A DNA stretch of 45,628 nucleotides from Rhodospirillales bacterium (GCA_947447625.1 CANFKS010000020.1:1-45628), one strand, 5' to 3'. Shown: positions 7,633 through 17,319, counted from the first letter of the stretch. Program-made: numbers and translations. The notes: generated by a model not told the origin, from the letters alone.

Positions 7633-7751
7633 GCTTCTTTTTTAAAAAAAGAAGCAAAAAACTTTCATTCGTTTGGTTGGGGGGCGTGTCGGCATGCTCC
7701 CCGATGGACAGGGGATAAAAGTTTTTTGGTTCTTTTTTTCAAAAAAGAACC
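7633..7751. terminator. Paired A/T-stem hairpins in inverted arrangement
   Basis: Two hairpins face each other. GCTTCTTTTTT pairs with AAAAAAGAAGC (7633-7655) and is followed by AAAAAACTTT. About 60 bp later AAAGTTTTTT precedes GGTTCTTTTTT, which pairs with AAAAAAGAACC (7728-7751). The whole unit is thus an imperfect inverted repeat with U-runs in both directions, filling the gap between dehydratase and ligase genes. It should terminate transcription of the dehydratase and block read-through either way. Similar A/T-stem pairs are, to my memory, common in Acetobacteraceae genomes (not checked). Confidence 0.7.
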
Positions 7752-7757
7752 GCTTCC

Positions 7758-9497
7758 CTACCCGCCGGCCCGGCAGAACGCGAAGTCACACCCCTCATCG
7801 GCCTGGGTAACCTGCTCAAGAAAAAGCCGCAGATAACCGCGCTCGCTGCCGGGATGAGCGGGGGGCGCGACATAGGCGGCACGGCGGATTTCGAGTTCGC
7901 TGTCCGACACCAGCAGGTCGATGCGGCGGGCTGCGGCGTCGAGGCGGATGCGGTCGCCGGTTTTCACGAGGCCGAGGGGCCCGCCGGTGGCGGCTTCGGG
8001 GGTGATGTGGAGCACGATCGTGCCGAAGGCGGTGCCGGACATGCGGGCATCGGAGATGCGGACCATGTCTTTGACGCCGGCGCGGGCGAGTTTGCGCGGG
8101 ATGGGGATGTAGCCGGCTTCGGGCATGCCGGGGGCGCCCTTGGGGCCGGCGTTGCGGAGCACGAGGACGTCATCGGCGGTGACGTCGAGGTCGGGGTCGT
8201 CGAGGCGGTTGGTCATGTCTTCGAGGCCGTCGAACACAACGGCGCGGCCTTCGTGCTGCATGAGGCGTTCGGTGGCGGCGGAGCGTTTGAGCAGGGCGCC
8301 GCCGGGGGCGAGGTTGCCGCGCAGCACGGCGAGGCCGCCGCCGGTGGCGATGGGGGCGTCGATGGTGCGGATGACGGTTTGGCCGGGGACGATTTCGGCG
8401 CCGGCGATGGTGTGGGCCAGGGGGTGGCCGGTGACGGTGGGGGCGGTGGTGTCGAGCAGGGGGGCGAGTTCGCGGAGCAGGCGGGGCACGCCGCCGGCCC
8501 AGTGGAAATGCTCCATGTAGTGATCGCCGGAGGGTTTGAGGTCGACCAGGACGGGGACGTCGAGGCCGAGGCGGTCGAAGGCTTCGAGGTCGATCTTGAT
8601 GCCGAGGCGCCCGGCGATGGCGGTGAAATGGATGAGCGCATTGGTGGAGCCGCCGATCGCCTGCAGCACGACGAGGGCGTTGCGGAAGGCGGTTTCGGTG
8701 AGGATATGGGAGGGTTTGGTGCCGTCGCGGGCGAGGCGGACGGCGGCGGCGCCGGAGGCTTCGGCGAGGCGGATGCGGTCGGCATGGGTGGCGGGGACGG
8801 AGCCGCCGCCGGGGAGGCACATGCCGATGGCTTCGACCATGGTGGACACGGTCGAGGCCGTGCCCATGACCATGCAGGTGCCTTTGGTGGGGGCGAGGCG
8901 GTCGGTGAGGGCGTCGATTTCGGCTTCGTCGATTTCGCCGGCGCGGTATTTGGCCCACATGCGGCGGCAGTCGGTGCAGGCGCCGAGGACTTCGCCCTTG
9001 TGGTGACCGACCAGCATGGGGCCGGTGGGGACGACGATGGCGGGGATGTCGGCCGAGGCGGCGCCCATGAGCTGGGCGGGGAGGGTTTTGTCGCAGCCGC
9101 CGATGAGGACGACGGCGTCCATCGGCTGGGCGCGGATCATTTCCTCGGTGTCGAGCGCCATGAGATTGCGCAGGAACATCGAGGTGGGGTGGGAGAAGCT
9201 TTCGTGGATGGAGATCGTAGGGAAGGCCATGGGCATGCCGCCGGCCAGCATGACGCCACGTTTGACGGCGGCGATGAGGTCCGGAACGTTGCCGTGGCAG
9301 GGGTTGAAGTCGGAGAAGGTGTCGGTGATGCCGATGATGGGGCGGTCGAGGGCTTCGTCGGTGTAGCCCATGGCCTTGATGAAGGCGCGGCGGAGGAACA
9401 GGGAGAAGCCGGCGTCGCCATAGGTGGCGAGGCCTTTGCGCAGGCCTGTTGCAGCCTTGCCTGGTGCAGCCGTGCCTGGTGCAGTCGTGTCGGTCAT
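7758..9497 (-). CDS. IlvD/Edd family dehydratase (sugar-acid or dihydroxy-acid dehydratase)
   Basis: 579-residue iron-sulfur dehydratase that removes water from a 2,3-dihydroxy acid to give a 2-keto-3-deoxy acid. The three cluster cysteines of the family are visible: C67 in NPCHGN, C135 in GGCDKT and C208 in GTCMVMGTAST. An additional GACTDCRR at 172-179 sits between them. Length and the GTCMVMGTAST form resemble the branch acting on aldonates or used as secondary dehydratases rather than the canonical isoleucine-valine enzyme. The start ATG at 9497 follows GGGAGGAC. The first 18 residues (Ala/Pro/Gly/Thr-rich, from two near-identical 15-bp repeats TGCCTGGTGCAGYCG) are probably a disordered tail. 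Near DenD and a DUF3237 protein, a sugar-acid role is plausible. Confidence 0.85.
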   Translation of the reverse strand: MTDTTAPGTAAPGKAATGLRKGLATYGDAGFSLFLRRAFIKAMGYTDEALDRPIIGITDTFSDFNPCHGNVPDLIAAVKRGVMLAGGMPMAFPTISIHESFSHPTSMFLRNLMALDTEEMIRAQPMDAVVLIGGCDKTLPAQLMGAASADIPAIVVPTGPMLVGHHKGEVLGACTDCRRMWAKYRAGEIDEAEIDALTDRLAPTKGTCMVMGTASTVSTMVEAIGMCLPGGGSVPATHADRIRLAEASGAAAVRLARDGTKPSHILTETAFRNALVVLQAIGGSTNALIHFTAIAGRLGIKIDLEAFDRLGLDVPVLVDLKPSGDHYMEHFHWAGGVPRLLRELAPLLDTTAPTVTGHPLAHTIAGAEIVPGQTVIRTIDAPIATGGGLAVLRGNLAPGGALLKRSAATERLMQHEGRAVVFDGLEDMTNRLDDPDLDVTADDVLVLRNAGPKGAPGMPEAGYIPIPRKLARAGVKDMVRISDARMSGTAFGTIVLHITPEAATGGPLGLVKTGDRIRLDAAARRIDLLVSDSELEIRRAAYVAPPAHPGSERGYLRLFLEQVTQADEGCDFAFCRAGG

Positions 9498-9549
9498 GCC
9501 GTCCTCCCGGGGTTCGGGAAGGGTCGTCCTCCCGAAGAATCGGGTGAAG

Positions 9550-10032
9550 TTACAGCACCTCGAAGAAGCGCAACAGCACCCCGGCGGGGTGGCGCCGGGC
9601 GGTGGCGAGGAAGATGGAGCGGGAGAGCCAGCGATGCGGGCCTTCGGGGGTTTCGAAGACCGGGGTGGTGCGGAAATAGACGAGGGCGGGGTCCACGGTT
9701 TCGCCGGCGGCGAGGCGGGCGAGGATTTCGGGGGGTGCGCGGCGCAGGCCGCGGTTGACGACGCCGATCAGGGTGCCGTCGGTGGCTTTGATGGTGTAGC
9801 GGGCGGTGAGGTCGATGGTGGAATCGGTGTGGATGGTCTGCCAGTCCGCGCCGCCGGGGATGATTGTGCCGGTCAGGCGGGGGCCTTCGATGATGCCGCC
9901 GGTGATGGGGATGATGCGGCGCTGGCCGCAATCGACCGGGCCGGCATCGATGGCGGGGCTGACGCCGACGCGGGCCTCGAAGGCGAAGCGGAGGGCGGGC
10001 GGGGTTGCGGGGGCTTGGGGCTCGGCTTCCAT
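9550..10032 (-). CDS. DUF3237 domain protein
   Basis: 160 residues matching the DUF3237 (UPF0311) family throughout: an early FEARV, GQRRIIPITGG, the GTIIPGGADWQT segment, ARYTIKATDGTLIGVVNRG, and a closing RHPAGVLLRFFEVL. Members are small beta-barrel proteins of unknown biochemical function, often beside catabolic genes. The ATG at 10032 is preceded by AAGAGAG. It lies 52 nt upstream of the dehydratase on the same strand, so the two are probably co-transcribed. No catalytic residues can be inferred. Confidence 0.85.
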   Translation of the reverse strand: MEAEPQAPATPPALRFAFEARVGVSPAIDAGPVDCGQRRIIPITGGIIEGPRLTGTIIPGGADWQTIHTDSTIDLTARYTIKATDGTLIGVVNRGLRRAPPEILARLAAGETVDPALVYFRTTPVFETPEGPHRWLSRSIFLATARRHPAGVLLRFFEVL

Positions 10033-10107
10033 ATCGGTGTCTCTCTTCCGGGGTTTGGGGGCGGATTGATGCGGGCCCGGGTGGAGCCCCGTCTCGGTGC
10101 GTGGGGA

Positions 10108-11010
10108 TCAGGCGGGTTTGAAGGGGGCCTGGAGATCGATTGCGGCGCGCGCGAGGAGGGCGGCGGGGGTGGCGCCGGCGGCGCGCAGGTCGCGCAGGGT
10201 GGTGGCGTGGTCGCGTTTGGCGAGGCGTTTGCCGTCGGGTCCGCGCAGGATGGGGTGGTGGGCGTAGTGCGGTTCGGGCCAGCCGAGCAGGGTTTGCAGC
10301 AGGCGGTGAATGGCGGTGGCGGGTTTGAGGTCGAGGGCGCGGGTGACGAGGGTGACGCCCTGGAAGGCGTCGTCGTGGGTGACGCACAAATGGTAGCTGG
10401 CCGGGGCGTCCTTGCGGGCGAGGACGATGTCGCCGAAGCGGGCGGGGTGGCAGGCGAGGCGGCCTTCGGTGCGTTCGTGATAGGTGAGCGGCCCCGCGAT
10501 GGCGGTGGCCTCGGCGGTGGCGCGGGCGGTGTCGAGGCGCAGGGCGTGGTTGTGTCCGGCGGCGAGGCGGGCGGCGCGCTCGGAGGCGCAGAGGTGGCGA
10601 CAGGTGCCGGGGTAGGGGGCGGCGGCGGCGCTGTTTGGGGGGGATTCGTGAGGGGCGGCCGCGGAGCGGGCGGCTTCGCGGGCGATGTCGGCACGGGTGC
10701 AGAAGCAGGGGTAGAGGAGATCGCGGGCGGCGAGGCGGTCAAGGGCGGCGCGGTAGTCGGGCAGGTGGGCGGACTGGGTGCGGATCGCGCCGTCCCAGGC
10801 CAGGCCGAGCCATGTGAGGTCTTCGCAGATGGCATCGGCATAGGCTTGGGTGCAGCGCATGGGGTCGATGTCTTCGAGACGGAGGAGGAAGCGGCCGCCC
10901 CCTTGGCCGGATGGGGTTTCTTTCGCGTGGCGCCAGGCGAAGAGGGCGGCGGCGGCGTGACCGAGATGGAGATAGCCGGTCGGGCTTGGGGCGAAGCGGG
11001 TTGTCAGCAT
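10108..11010 (-). CDS. gluQ: Glutamyl-Q tRNA(Asp) synthetase
   Basis: 300-residue truncated GluRS paralog that activates glutamate and attaches it to queuosine at the wobble position of tRNA-Asp. Seen: class I HIGH-type motif HLGH within FAPSPTGYLHLGHA near the N-terminus; the GluQ zinc site CFC...YPGTC; the RLEDID motif; and a KMSKS-like GKRLAKR. The C-terminal anticodon-binding domain of GluRS is missing, as expected for GluQ. Start taken at ATG 11008-11010 (MLTTRFAPSPTG), where homology begins. A longer open frame upstream is antisense-like leader overlapping the next gene. It lies 16 nt after the Sel1 lipoprotein gene, same strand. Confidence 0.93.
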   Translation of the reverse strand: MLTTRFAPSPTGYLHLGHAAAALFAWRHAKETPSGQGGGRFLLRLEDIDPMRCTQAYADAICEDLTWLGLAWDGAIRTQSAHLPDYRAALDRLAARDLLYPCFCTRADIAREAARSAAAPHESPPNSAAAAPYPGTCRHLCASERAARLAAGHNHALRLDTARATAEATAIAGPLTYHERTEGRLACHPARFGDIVLARKDAPASYHLCVTHDDAFQGVTLVTRALDLKPATAIHRLLQTLLGWPEPHYAHHPILRGPDGKRLAKRDHATTLRDLRAAGATPAALLARAAIDLQAPFKPA

Positions 11011-11026
11011 CGCGGCGCTGTTGCGG

Positions 11027-11854
11027 TCAGGAGGGGGGCAGGGCCAGTTCGTGGCGGGCTTGCTCGGAGCCGAGTTCGGCCGCGCGGCGCAACAGGCGGG
11101 TGCCTTCGGGGATGTTTTTGGGGACCTGCTGACCTTCCCAATAGAGTCGGCCGAGTTGCAGCATCGCGTCGGGGTCGTTGGCATCGGCGCCGCGCTTGAG
11201 CCAGATGACCGCTTCGCGCGCGTCGGAGGGGATGCCGCGGCCCTGCAGGTAGAGCATGCCGACGGAGGTGAGCGCCTGGGGGTGGTTCTGGGCGGCGGCG
11301 GCGCGGAAGAGTTTGAGGGCGCGGGCGGGGTCCTCGTGGCCGAGGATGGCCTGGAGCAGGATGTGTCCGGCGCGGTACTGGGCGGAGGCGTTGCCTTGGG
11401 CGGCGGCGCGTTCGTACCATTGCAGCGCAGTGTCGGGCGCGCGGGTGACGCCGACGCCGCCGGTTTCGTAGATCAGGCCGACGCGGGCCTGGGCGTCGGC
11501 ATTGCCGGCGCGGGCGGCGGGTTCGAGCCAGTGCAGGGCCTCGGCGTAGTCGCGATTGACGCCGCGCCCGGCGAGATACAGGGCGCCGAGACTGACCCGC
11601 GCGGGGATGCTGCCGGCGTTGGCGGCGGCGATGTAGAATTGTTCGGCCGCCTCGAAATTGTCGGCGGCCTCGGCTTCCTGGCCGCGGGCGAAGGACACAT
11701 CGGGGGCGAGTTCGGGCCGTTGCACTGTGGGGGCGGTGTCGGCGAGGCCGAGGGCGGTGGCTTCGTTGCGCAGGCCGCCGCAGCCGGCGAGAGCCAGCGG
11801 CAGGACGAGGAGCGCTGCGTAAAGTGCGGTTCGTGGTGTCACTCGGGGCCTCAT
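11027..11854 (-). CDS. Sel1-repeat lipoprotein
   Basis: 275 residues. A lipoprotein signal peptide (hydrophobic run ending LALAGC, with the lipobox Cys near residue 23) is followed by about six Sel1-type TPR-like repeats (for example ARVSLGALYLAGRGVNRDYA and TSVGMLYLQGRGIPSDAREA). Such proteins are envelope scaffolds for protein-protein contacts. Start: ATG at 11852-11854 gives a normal signal peptide, but no good ribosome-binding site is seen. A GTG four codons later has TGAGG just upstream and may be the true start. Divergent from alaS, with about 160 bp between them. Partner unknown. Confidence 0.85.
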   Translation of the reverse strand: MRPRVTPRTALYAALLVLPLALAGCGGLRNEATALGLADTAPTVQRPELAPDVSFARGQEAEAADNFEAAEQFYIAAANAGSIPARVSLGALYLAGRGVNRDYAEALHWLEPAARAGNADAQARVGLIYETGGVGVTRAPDTALQWYERAAAQGNASAQYRAGHILLQAILGHEDPARALKLFRAAAAQNHPQALTSVGMLYLQGRGIPSDAREAVIWLKRGADANDPDAMLQLGRLYWEGQQVPKNIPEGTRLLRRAAELGSEQARHELALPPS

Positions 11855-12018
11855 TGATCTGCCGGAGGAGCCTGTATGCCCGATCCGGCGTGTAATGCGA
11901 AGCATGAAGGAGGGGGCGGCGGCATGGGTGACGCGTGACATGGGCGGCCCGGTGCGCTAATCGTCGCGCCCTTTTTGCCTTTGTCCCTTTATCGCCTTGA
12001 TCGGGAACCCGCCGCGCC

Positions 12019-14655
12019 ATGGCCAGCAGCAACGACATCCGTGCCACCTTCCTGAATTATTTTGCGCGCAACGGCCATGAGGTGGTCGAGAGCAGCCCGC
12101 TGGTGCCGCGCAACGACCCCACGCTGATGTTCGCGAACTCGGGGATGGTGCAGTTCAAGAACGTGTTCACCGGGCAGGAGAAGCGGCCCTATGTGCGGGC
12201 GACGACGGCGCAGAAATGCGTGCGCGCCGGGGGCAAGCACAACGACCTCGACAATGTCGGCTACACCGCGCGGCATCATACGTTTTTTGAAATGCTGGGG
12301 AATTTCTCGTTCGGCGATTATTTCAAGGAACAGGCGATCAGTCATGCGTGGACGCTGGTGACGAAGGATTTTGGACTGCCGGCGGATCGGCTGTGCGTGA
12401 CGGTCTACAGCGAGGACGACGAAGCGGCGGTGCTGTGGAAGAAGATCGGGGGGCTGCCGGAGAGCCGTATCATCCGGATTCCGACGTCGGACAATTTCTG
12501 GCGGATGGGCGATACCGGGCCGTGCGGGCCGTGTTCGGAGATTTTCTTTGATCATGGCGACACGATTCCGGGCGGGCCGCCGGGCTCGCCGGACGAGGAC
12601 GGCGACCGGTTCATCGAGATCTGGAACCTGGTGTTCATGCAGTTCGAGGAGGGGCCGCCGGGCACGCGCGTGGCGCTGCCGCGGCCTTCGATCGATACCG
12701 GGATGGGGCTCGAGCGGTTTGCCGCGATTTTGCAGGGCCAGCATGACAATTACGATACCGACACGCTGCGCGCGCTGATCCTGGCCTCGTCCGAGGCGAC
12801 GGGGCAGGACCCGGACGGGGCGTTCCGGACCAGCCACCGGGTGGTGGCGGATCATTTGCGGGCGACCTCGTTTCTGATGGCCGATGGGGTGCTGCCGTCC
12901 AACGAGGGGCGGGGTTATGTGCTGCGCCGGATTATGCGGCGCGCGATGCGCCATGCGCACATGATGGGCGCGCGCGAGCCGGTGATGCACCGCCTGGTGC
13001 CGGCGCTGGTGCGTCAGATGGGAGCGGCGTATCCGGAGTTGGTGCGGGCGGAGGGGCTGATCAGCGAGACGCTGCGGCTGGAGGAGAACCGGTTCAAGGC
13101 GATGCTGGAGCGGGGCCTGCATCTGCTGGCCGACGAGACCGGCAAGCTGGGCGAGGGGCAGGCTTTGGCCGGGGATGTGGCGTTCCGGCTGTATGACACG
13201 TACGGGTTCCCGCTCGATCTGACGCAGGATGCGCTGCGCGAGCAGGGCCGGGCGGTGGATACCGAGGGGTTCAATGCCGCCATGGCCGAGCAGCGCAAGC
13301 GGGCGCGGGCGGCATGGGCCGGGTCGGGCGAGGCGGCGACGGAGACGGTGTGGTTCGAAATTCGCGAGAAGATCGGGGCCAGCGAGTTTCTGGGCTATTC
13401 GACCGAGGCCGCGGAAGGCGAGATCACCGCGATGGTGCTGGGCGGGCAGCCGGCGGAGACGGCGGGCGAGGGGGCGGAGGTGGCGGTGACGCTGAACCAG
13501 ACGCCGTTCTATGCCGAATCGGGCGGGCAGGTCGGCGATCACGGGGTGATCGAGGGGGCGGATTTCACCATCGCGGTGAGCGATACGCAGAAGAAGCTGG
13601 GCGATGTGTTTGTCCATGTCGGGCGCGTGGTGTCCGGCACGGCAGCGCTCGGCAAGCCGGTGCGCGCGGTGGTGGAGCATGGGCGGCGCAGTGCGATCCG
13701 CGCGCATCATTCGGCGACGCATCTGCTGCATGAGGCGCTGCGGCGGCGGCTTGGCACGCATGTGCAGCAGAAGGGCAGCCTCAATGCGCCGGACCGGCTG
13801 CGCTTCGATGTGTCGCAGCCGACCCCGATCGGGCGGGAGGATCTGGCCTGGGTCGAGGCCGAGGTGAATGCGCGGATCCGGGAGAATTCCGAGGTCACGA
13901 CCCGGCTGATGACGCCGGAGGCGGCGGTGGCCGAAGGGGCGATGGCGCTGTTTGGCGAGAAATATGGCGAGGAGGTCCGTGTCGTTGCCATGGGCAGGGG
14001 CGACGAGGGGCGGACGGCATATTCGATCGAATTGTGTGGCGGCACGCATGTGCGGCGGACCGGGGATATCGGGTTGCTCAGGATCACGGCGGAGGGCGCA
14101 GTTTCGGCCGGGGTGCGGCGGATCGAGGCGGTGACGGGCGAGGCGGCGCTGGCGTTGATCGGGGAGACCGAGCGGCGGTTGAACGAGGCGGCGGTGCTGC
14201 TGAAGGTCAATGCCGGGGAGGTTGCCGAGCGGGTCGGTGTGCTGATGGAGGAGCGGCGCAAACTGGAGCGCCAGGTTGCGGAGTTGCAGATGAAGCTCGC
14301 GACCGGCGGGGCGGCGGCCGAGAGCGAGACGGTGGCCGGCATCCTGTTCGCGCCGCGCAATCTGGGCGATGTTGCGCCGCGCGACCTCAAGGGCATTGCG
14401 GAGACCATCGTCAAGCAGATGGGCAGCGGTGTGGCCGCCCTGGTGTCGACCGCCGAGGGCAAGGGGAGCATCGTCGTTGCGGTGACGCCTGATCTGATCG
14501 GGCGTATTTCGGCGGTGGACCTGGTGCGTGCCGCCAGTGTTGCGTTGGGCGGCAAAGGCGGGGGCGGGCGGCCCGATATGGCGCAGGCCGGCGGGCCGGA
14601 CGCGGCGGCCGCGGATGCGGCATTGGACGCTGTCCGGGCGGCGCTGGCGAGGTGA
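12019..14655 (+). CDS. alaS: Alanyl-tRNA synthetase
   Basis: 878 residues, full length for the bacterial enzyme. Catalytic class II domain at the N-terminus ([47 protein letters not shown]), then the editing domain with [12 protein letters not shown] and CGGTHV (zinc/editing HxxxH and CxxxH), and a C-terminal region ending in a Gly-rich [16 protein letters not shown] typical of AlaRS. Attaches alanine to tRNA-Ala and clears mischarged Ser and Gly. The ATG at 12019 is the only start consistent with the conserved N-terminus. No T-box or other leader structure was seen upstream. Stands before an M20 peptidase gene 46 nt downstream. Confidence 0.98.
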   Translation: MASSNDIRATFLNYFARNGHEVVESSPLVPRNDPTLMFANSGMVQFKNVFTGQEKRPYVRATTAQKCVRAGGKHNDLDNVGYTARHHTFFEMLGNFSFGDYFKEQAISHAWTLVTKDFGLPADRLCVTVYSEDDEAAVLWKKIGGLPESRIIRIPTSDNFWRMGDTGPCGPCSEIFFDHGDTIPGGPPGSPDEDGDRFIEIWNLVFMQFEEGPPGTRVALPRPSIDTGMGLERFAAILQGQHDNYDTDTLRALILASSEATGQDPDGAFRTSHRVVADHLRATSFLMADGVLPSNEGRGYVLRRIMRRAMRHAHMMGAREPVMHRLVPALVRQMGAAYPELVRAEGLISETLRLEENRFKAMLERGLHLLADETGKLGEGQALAGDVAFRLYDTYGFPLDLTQDALREQGRAVDTEGFNAAMAEQRKRARAAWAGSGEAATETVWFEIREKIGASEFLGYSTEAAEGEITAMVLGGQPAETAGEGAEVAVTLNQTPFYAESGGQVGDHGVIEGADFTIAVSDTQKKLGDVFVHVGRVVSGTAALGKPVRAVVEHGRRSAIRAHHSATHLLHEALRRRLGTHVQQKGSLNAPDRLRFDVSQPTPIGREDLAWVEAEVNARIRENSEVTTRLMTPEAAVAEGAMALFGEKYGEEVRVVAMGRGDEGRTAYSIELCGGTHVRRTGDIGLLRITAEGAVSAGVRRIEAVTGEAALALIGETERRLNEAAVLLKVNAGEVAERVGVLMEERRKLERQVAELQMKLATGGAAAESETVAGILFAPRNLGDVAPRDLKGIAETIVKQMGSGVAALVSTAEGKGSIVVAVTPDLIGRISAVDLVRAASVALGGKGGGGRPDMAQAGGPDAAAADAALDAVRAALAR

Positions 14656-14701
14656 GTGGCGCCCGGGGCGCCTTGGTCGGAGGGGAACAGCGGGCGCCAT
14701 C

Positions 14702-15973
14702 ATGACCGGCGGGCTTGATCGGGCGTTTCGGCATATCGAGGCCGATATCGAGAGCGGGATCGAGGCGCTGGGGCAGATGATCGCGCAGGATACCGCGTTT
14801 CCGCCGGGGGCGGGGTATGCGGGGTTTGCCGGGTTGATGGAGGGGATGTTCGCTGGCCTGGCGCCGGAGATGCGCCGCGTGGTGGTGCCGCAAGGGTTGT
14901 GGCACGTGCCGGGCGGTGGGGCCTGTGGCGAGAGGGTCAATCTGATCGCCCGGCGGCGGACGGGGCGGCCGGTGTTGGGGTTGTATTTTCATACCGATAC
15001 GGTGCCTCCGGCGGCGGGATGGGAGCGCGATCCGTTCACGATGCTGCGCGATGGAGAGCGGCTGATCGGGCTGGGGGCGGCGGATATGAAGGGAGATATC
15101 GCAGCGGTGTTGCTGGCGTTGCGGGCGGCGGAGGCGTGTGGGGTGGCGCTTGCTTACGATCCGATGCTGCTGTTTTGCACGGATGAGGAGGGGGGATTGT
15201 ATCCGGGGATCCGGTATCTGGCGGAGCAGGGGCTGCTGGAGGGGCATGTGCTCAATTTCAACGGGACGGCGGCGGCGCGGATTTGGGCGGGGTGTTTCGG
15301 GCTGTTCAATCTTCTGGTGCGCATCGAGGGGCGCAGCGGGCATGCCGGGGATGCGGCAGGGGCGGTGAATGCGATCGAGGCGGCGTTGCCGGTGATGGCG
15401 GCGCTGGTGGCGTTGCAGCCGCGGGTCGCGGCGCGGGTTTCGGCCTTGCCGCCGGCGCCGGGGGGGGCGCCGCTGGCGCCGCGTCTGGGCATCGTGCGGG
15501 CAATGGGGGGCACGAGCGGGGGGCAGGTTCCGGATCGGTTCGCGTTCGTGGTCAATCGGCGCTATGCGCCCGAGGAGGCGTTCGAGGCGGCATTGGCCGA
15601 GATCGAGGAAGCCATTCGCGGGGCGGCGGTGGGGGTGGCTGTGCGGATGGATGTGGTGGGGCATCTGGCGCCGACTTCGGATCCGTATGGGCCGCATTGG
15701 CCGCGCTGGCAGGCGGCGCTGTCGCGGGGGTTTGGCTATGATGCGGAGGCATTTCGGGCCTGGGGGGCGTCGAGTTGTTCGGATTTCGGCTGGGTGCAGC
15801 GGGCGACGGGGCAGGCCGAGGTGTTGCTGACCGGGCTCGGGCGGCCCGGCAACAATGTGCATGCGCCTGATGAATTCACCACGCGGGGCGATCTGATCGC
15901 GCTGGCGCAGAGCGTGCTGGCGTATCTTGCTGCCGCGTTTTCGCCCGATCTCATCCCGGAGACGATGCCATGA
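14702..15973 (+). CDS. M20 family metallopeptidase/deacylase (ArgE/DapE-like), intact active site
   Basis: 423 residues. Two-zinc amidohydrolase of the ArgE/DapE/carboxypeptidase G2 type. Metal and catalytic residues are all present: HTDTVPP, GLGAADMKGD (bridging Asp), TDEEGG (catalytic Glu and metal Glu) and NNVHAPDE (C-terminal His). The dimerisation-domain GRSGHAGD is also there. Start ATG at 14702 with an upstream GGAGGGG; the longer frame overlaps alaS out of phase and is a shadow. The TGA stop overlaps the ATG of the next M20 gene (ATGA), so the two are translationally coupled. Likely hydrolyses an N-acyl amino acid or dipeptide; substrate unknown. Confidence 0.9.
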   Translation: MTGGLDRAFRHIEADIESGIEALGQMIAQDTAFPPGAGYAGFAGLMEGMFAGLAPEMRRVVVPQGLWHVPGGGACGERVNLIARRRTGRPVLGLYFHTDTVPPAAGWERDPFTMLRDGERLIGLGAADMKGDIAAVLLALRAAEACGVALAYDPMLLFCTDEEGGLYPGIRYLAEQGLLEGHVLNFNGTAAARIWAGCFGLFNLLVRIEGRSGHAGDAAGAVNAIEAALPVMAALVALQPRVAARVSALPPAPGGAPLAPRLGIVRAMGGTSGGQVPDRFAFVVNRRYAPEEAFEAALAEIEEAIRGAAVGVAVRMDVVGHLAPTSDPYGPHWPRWQAALSRGFGYDAEAFRAWGASSCSDFGWVQRATGQAEVLLTGLGRPGNNVHAPDEFTTRGDLIALAQSVLAYLAAAFSPDLIPETMP

Positions 15974-17190
15974 CCATCCATGCCGCGCTGCTTGCTGCCA
16001 TCGACGAGCAGGACTGCCTCGACACGCTGGTCGCGATGGCGCGGCACAAGAGCTACAGCCAGACCGAGGGCGAGAGGGGGCTGGTTACCGAGATGGCCCG
16101 TCGGATGGCCGCGCTTGGCATGCAGAGCGAACTCACCCCGGTGCCGGGCGAGCGGCTCAATGCGGTCGGGCGCTGGCGGGGCGTGGGGGGCGGCAAGTCG
16201 TTGTTGTTCAACGGGCATGTCGATACCAACCCGGTGACAGAGGGCTGGACGGTCGATCCGTGGGGCGGGAAGATCGATGCCGATTTCATCTACGGTATCG
16301 GCGTATCGAACATGAAGGCGGGGGATGCGGCGTATCTCTGCGCGGTCAAGACGCTGATCCGGGCCGGTGTGCGGCTGAAGGGCGATGTGATCCTGACCTT
16401 CGTGGTGGGCGAATTGCAAGGCGGCGTCGGCACCAAGGCGTTGATGGATCAGGGGCTGCGGGCCGATTATTTCGTCAACAGCGAGCCGACCGATCTCGCG
16501 GCGATGACGATGCATGCGGCGGCGTTTACGTTCATCATCGAGTTGACCGGCGATACGCGCCATTTGTCCAAGCGCGAGGAGGCGGTCGATGCCATCGTGG
16601 CGGCGGTGGATCTGATTCCGCGGCTCAATGCGATGGTTTTCTCCGGCGCGCTGTCGGCGGAGCATCGCAAGATCAATCGCTGCCATGTCGGCGTGGTGCA
16701 TGGCGCGCTGGGGCGTGAGTTGCATGAGTGGCGGGCGCCGCAGGTGGCGGATTTCGTCCGCATCAAGGGCTCCGGGCGGTATGCGCCGGGGCAGACCCAG
16801 GAGGGGGCGCTGGCGGATATGCGGCACGAACTCGACGGACTCGAAGCGCGGTTCCCGGGGCTGAAGGCGACGCTCGAGGCGGAGAGCACGACGGGGCATC
16901 GCCCGATGCCGGCCTTCGAGGTGGCGCGGGACAGCCGCATCGTGGGGGCGATCAACCGGGCGTATTTTGCGGTGCGTGGCGCGGATCAACCGACCGGGGC
17001 AATCACGCCGCCGGGGTTTTATGGCACCGATGCCGGGCATCTGCACCATGACGGGCAGATGGAGGGCATCGTGTGCGGGCCGGGCGGGCGCTACAACACG
17101 ATGCCGGACGAGCGGGTCGAAATTCCGGATTTCCTCGATATGGTCCGGATTTATCTCTTGACGATCCTCGATATCTGCGAGGTGGCGTAG
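15970..17190 (+). CDS. M20-like protein lacking several metal ligands
   Basis: 406 residues with an M20 fold, but a degenerate active site. H83 and D85 (NGHVDTNP) are kept. The bridging Asp of the DMKG motif is N114 (GIGVSNMKAG), the second Glu of DEExGG is L149 (GELQGG, with E148 kept), and the C-terminal His of HxPDE is T377 (NTMPDE). The dimerisation-domain motif TGDTRHLSKREEA is preserved and the protein is otherwise full length, so this is not a decaying pseudogene. It could be a non-hydrolytic partner of the intact M20 encoded just upstream (ATGA overlap) or use a different mechanism. Family assignment is seen; loss of activity is inferred. Confidence 0.88.
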   Translation: MTIHAALLAAIDEQDCLDTLVAMARHKSYSQTEGERGLVTEMARRMAALGMQSELTPVPGERLNAVGRWRGVGGGKSLLFNGHVDTNPVTEGWTVDPWGGKIDADFIYGIGVSNMKAGDAAYLCAVKTLIRAGVRLKGDVILTFVVGELQGGVGTKALMDQGLRADYFVNSEPTDLAAMTMHAAAFTFIIELTGDTRHLSKREEAVDAIVAAVDLIPRLNAMVFSGALSAEHRKINRCHVGVVHGALGRELHEWRAPQVADFVRIKGSGRYAPGQTQEGALADMRHELDGLEARFPGLKATLEAESTTGHRPMPAFEVARDSRIVGAINRAYFAVRGADQPTGAITPPGFYGTDAGHLHHDGQMEGIVCGPGGRYNTMPDERVEIPDFLDMVRIYLLTILDICEVA

Positions 17191-17249
17191 CGGGTTGGTT
17201 GATGGCTGCCCGGAAGGCGGATCCAGGTTCGAGAGTGCCTCCCCGGGGG

Positions 17250-17294
17250 AAGGGTGAGAGCGAGGGGGGGCATCTCGCTTTGCTCACGCACCCT
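17250..17294. terminator. Imperfect hairpin between convergent genes
   Basis: AAGGGTG and CACCCTT form the outer stem, and GCGAG/CTCGC the inner stem, with bulges between. It lies in the 129-bp gap between the converging M20-like and binding-protein genes, so a bidirectional terminator role is likely. There are no clear U-runs. Confidence 0.4.
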
Positions 17295-17319
17295 TCAGAT
17301 GCCGGGGACAGGCTTCGTC

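Noticed and set aside
9440-9497. Phase-variable repeat at the start of the dehydratase gene
   Set aside because: Only two near-copies of a 15-bp in-frame unit (encoding Ala/Pro/Gly); copy change would not shift frame.
7854-9758. Open frame of 634 codons on the plus strand, and a similar one at 9424-11199
   Set aside because: Gly/Ala/Asp/Glu-rich mirror of the dehydratase, DUF3237 and gluQ genes; no domain signature, no ribosome-binding logic.
11855-12018. T-box or other riboswitch before alaS
   Set aside because: No T-box sequence, anti-terminator or long leader is visible in the 160-bp spacer.
11989-14940. Open frame of 983 codons on the minus strand
   Set aside because: Antisense to alaS and the next gene; low-complexity Arg/Pro/His translation without homology.
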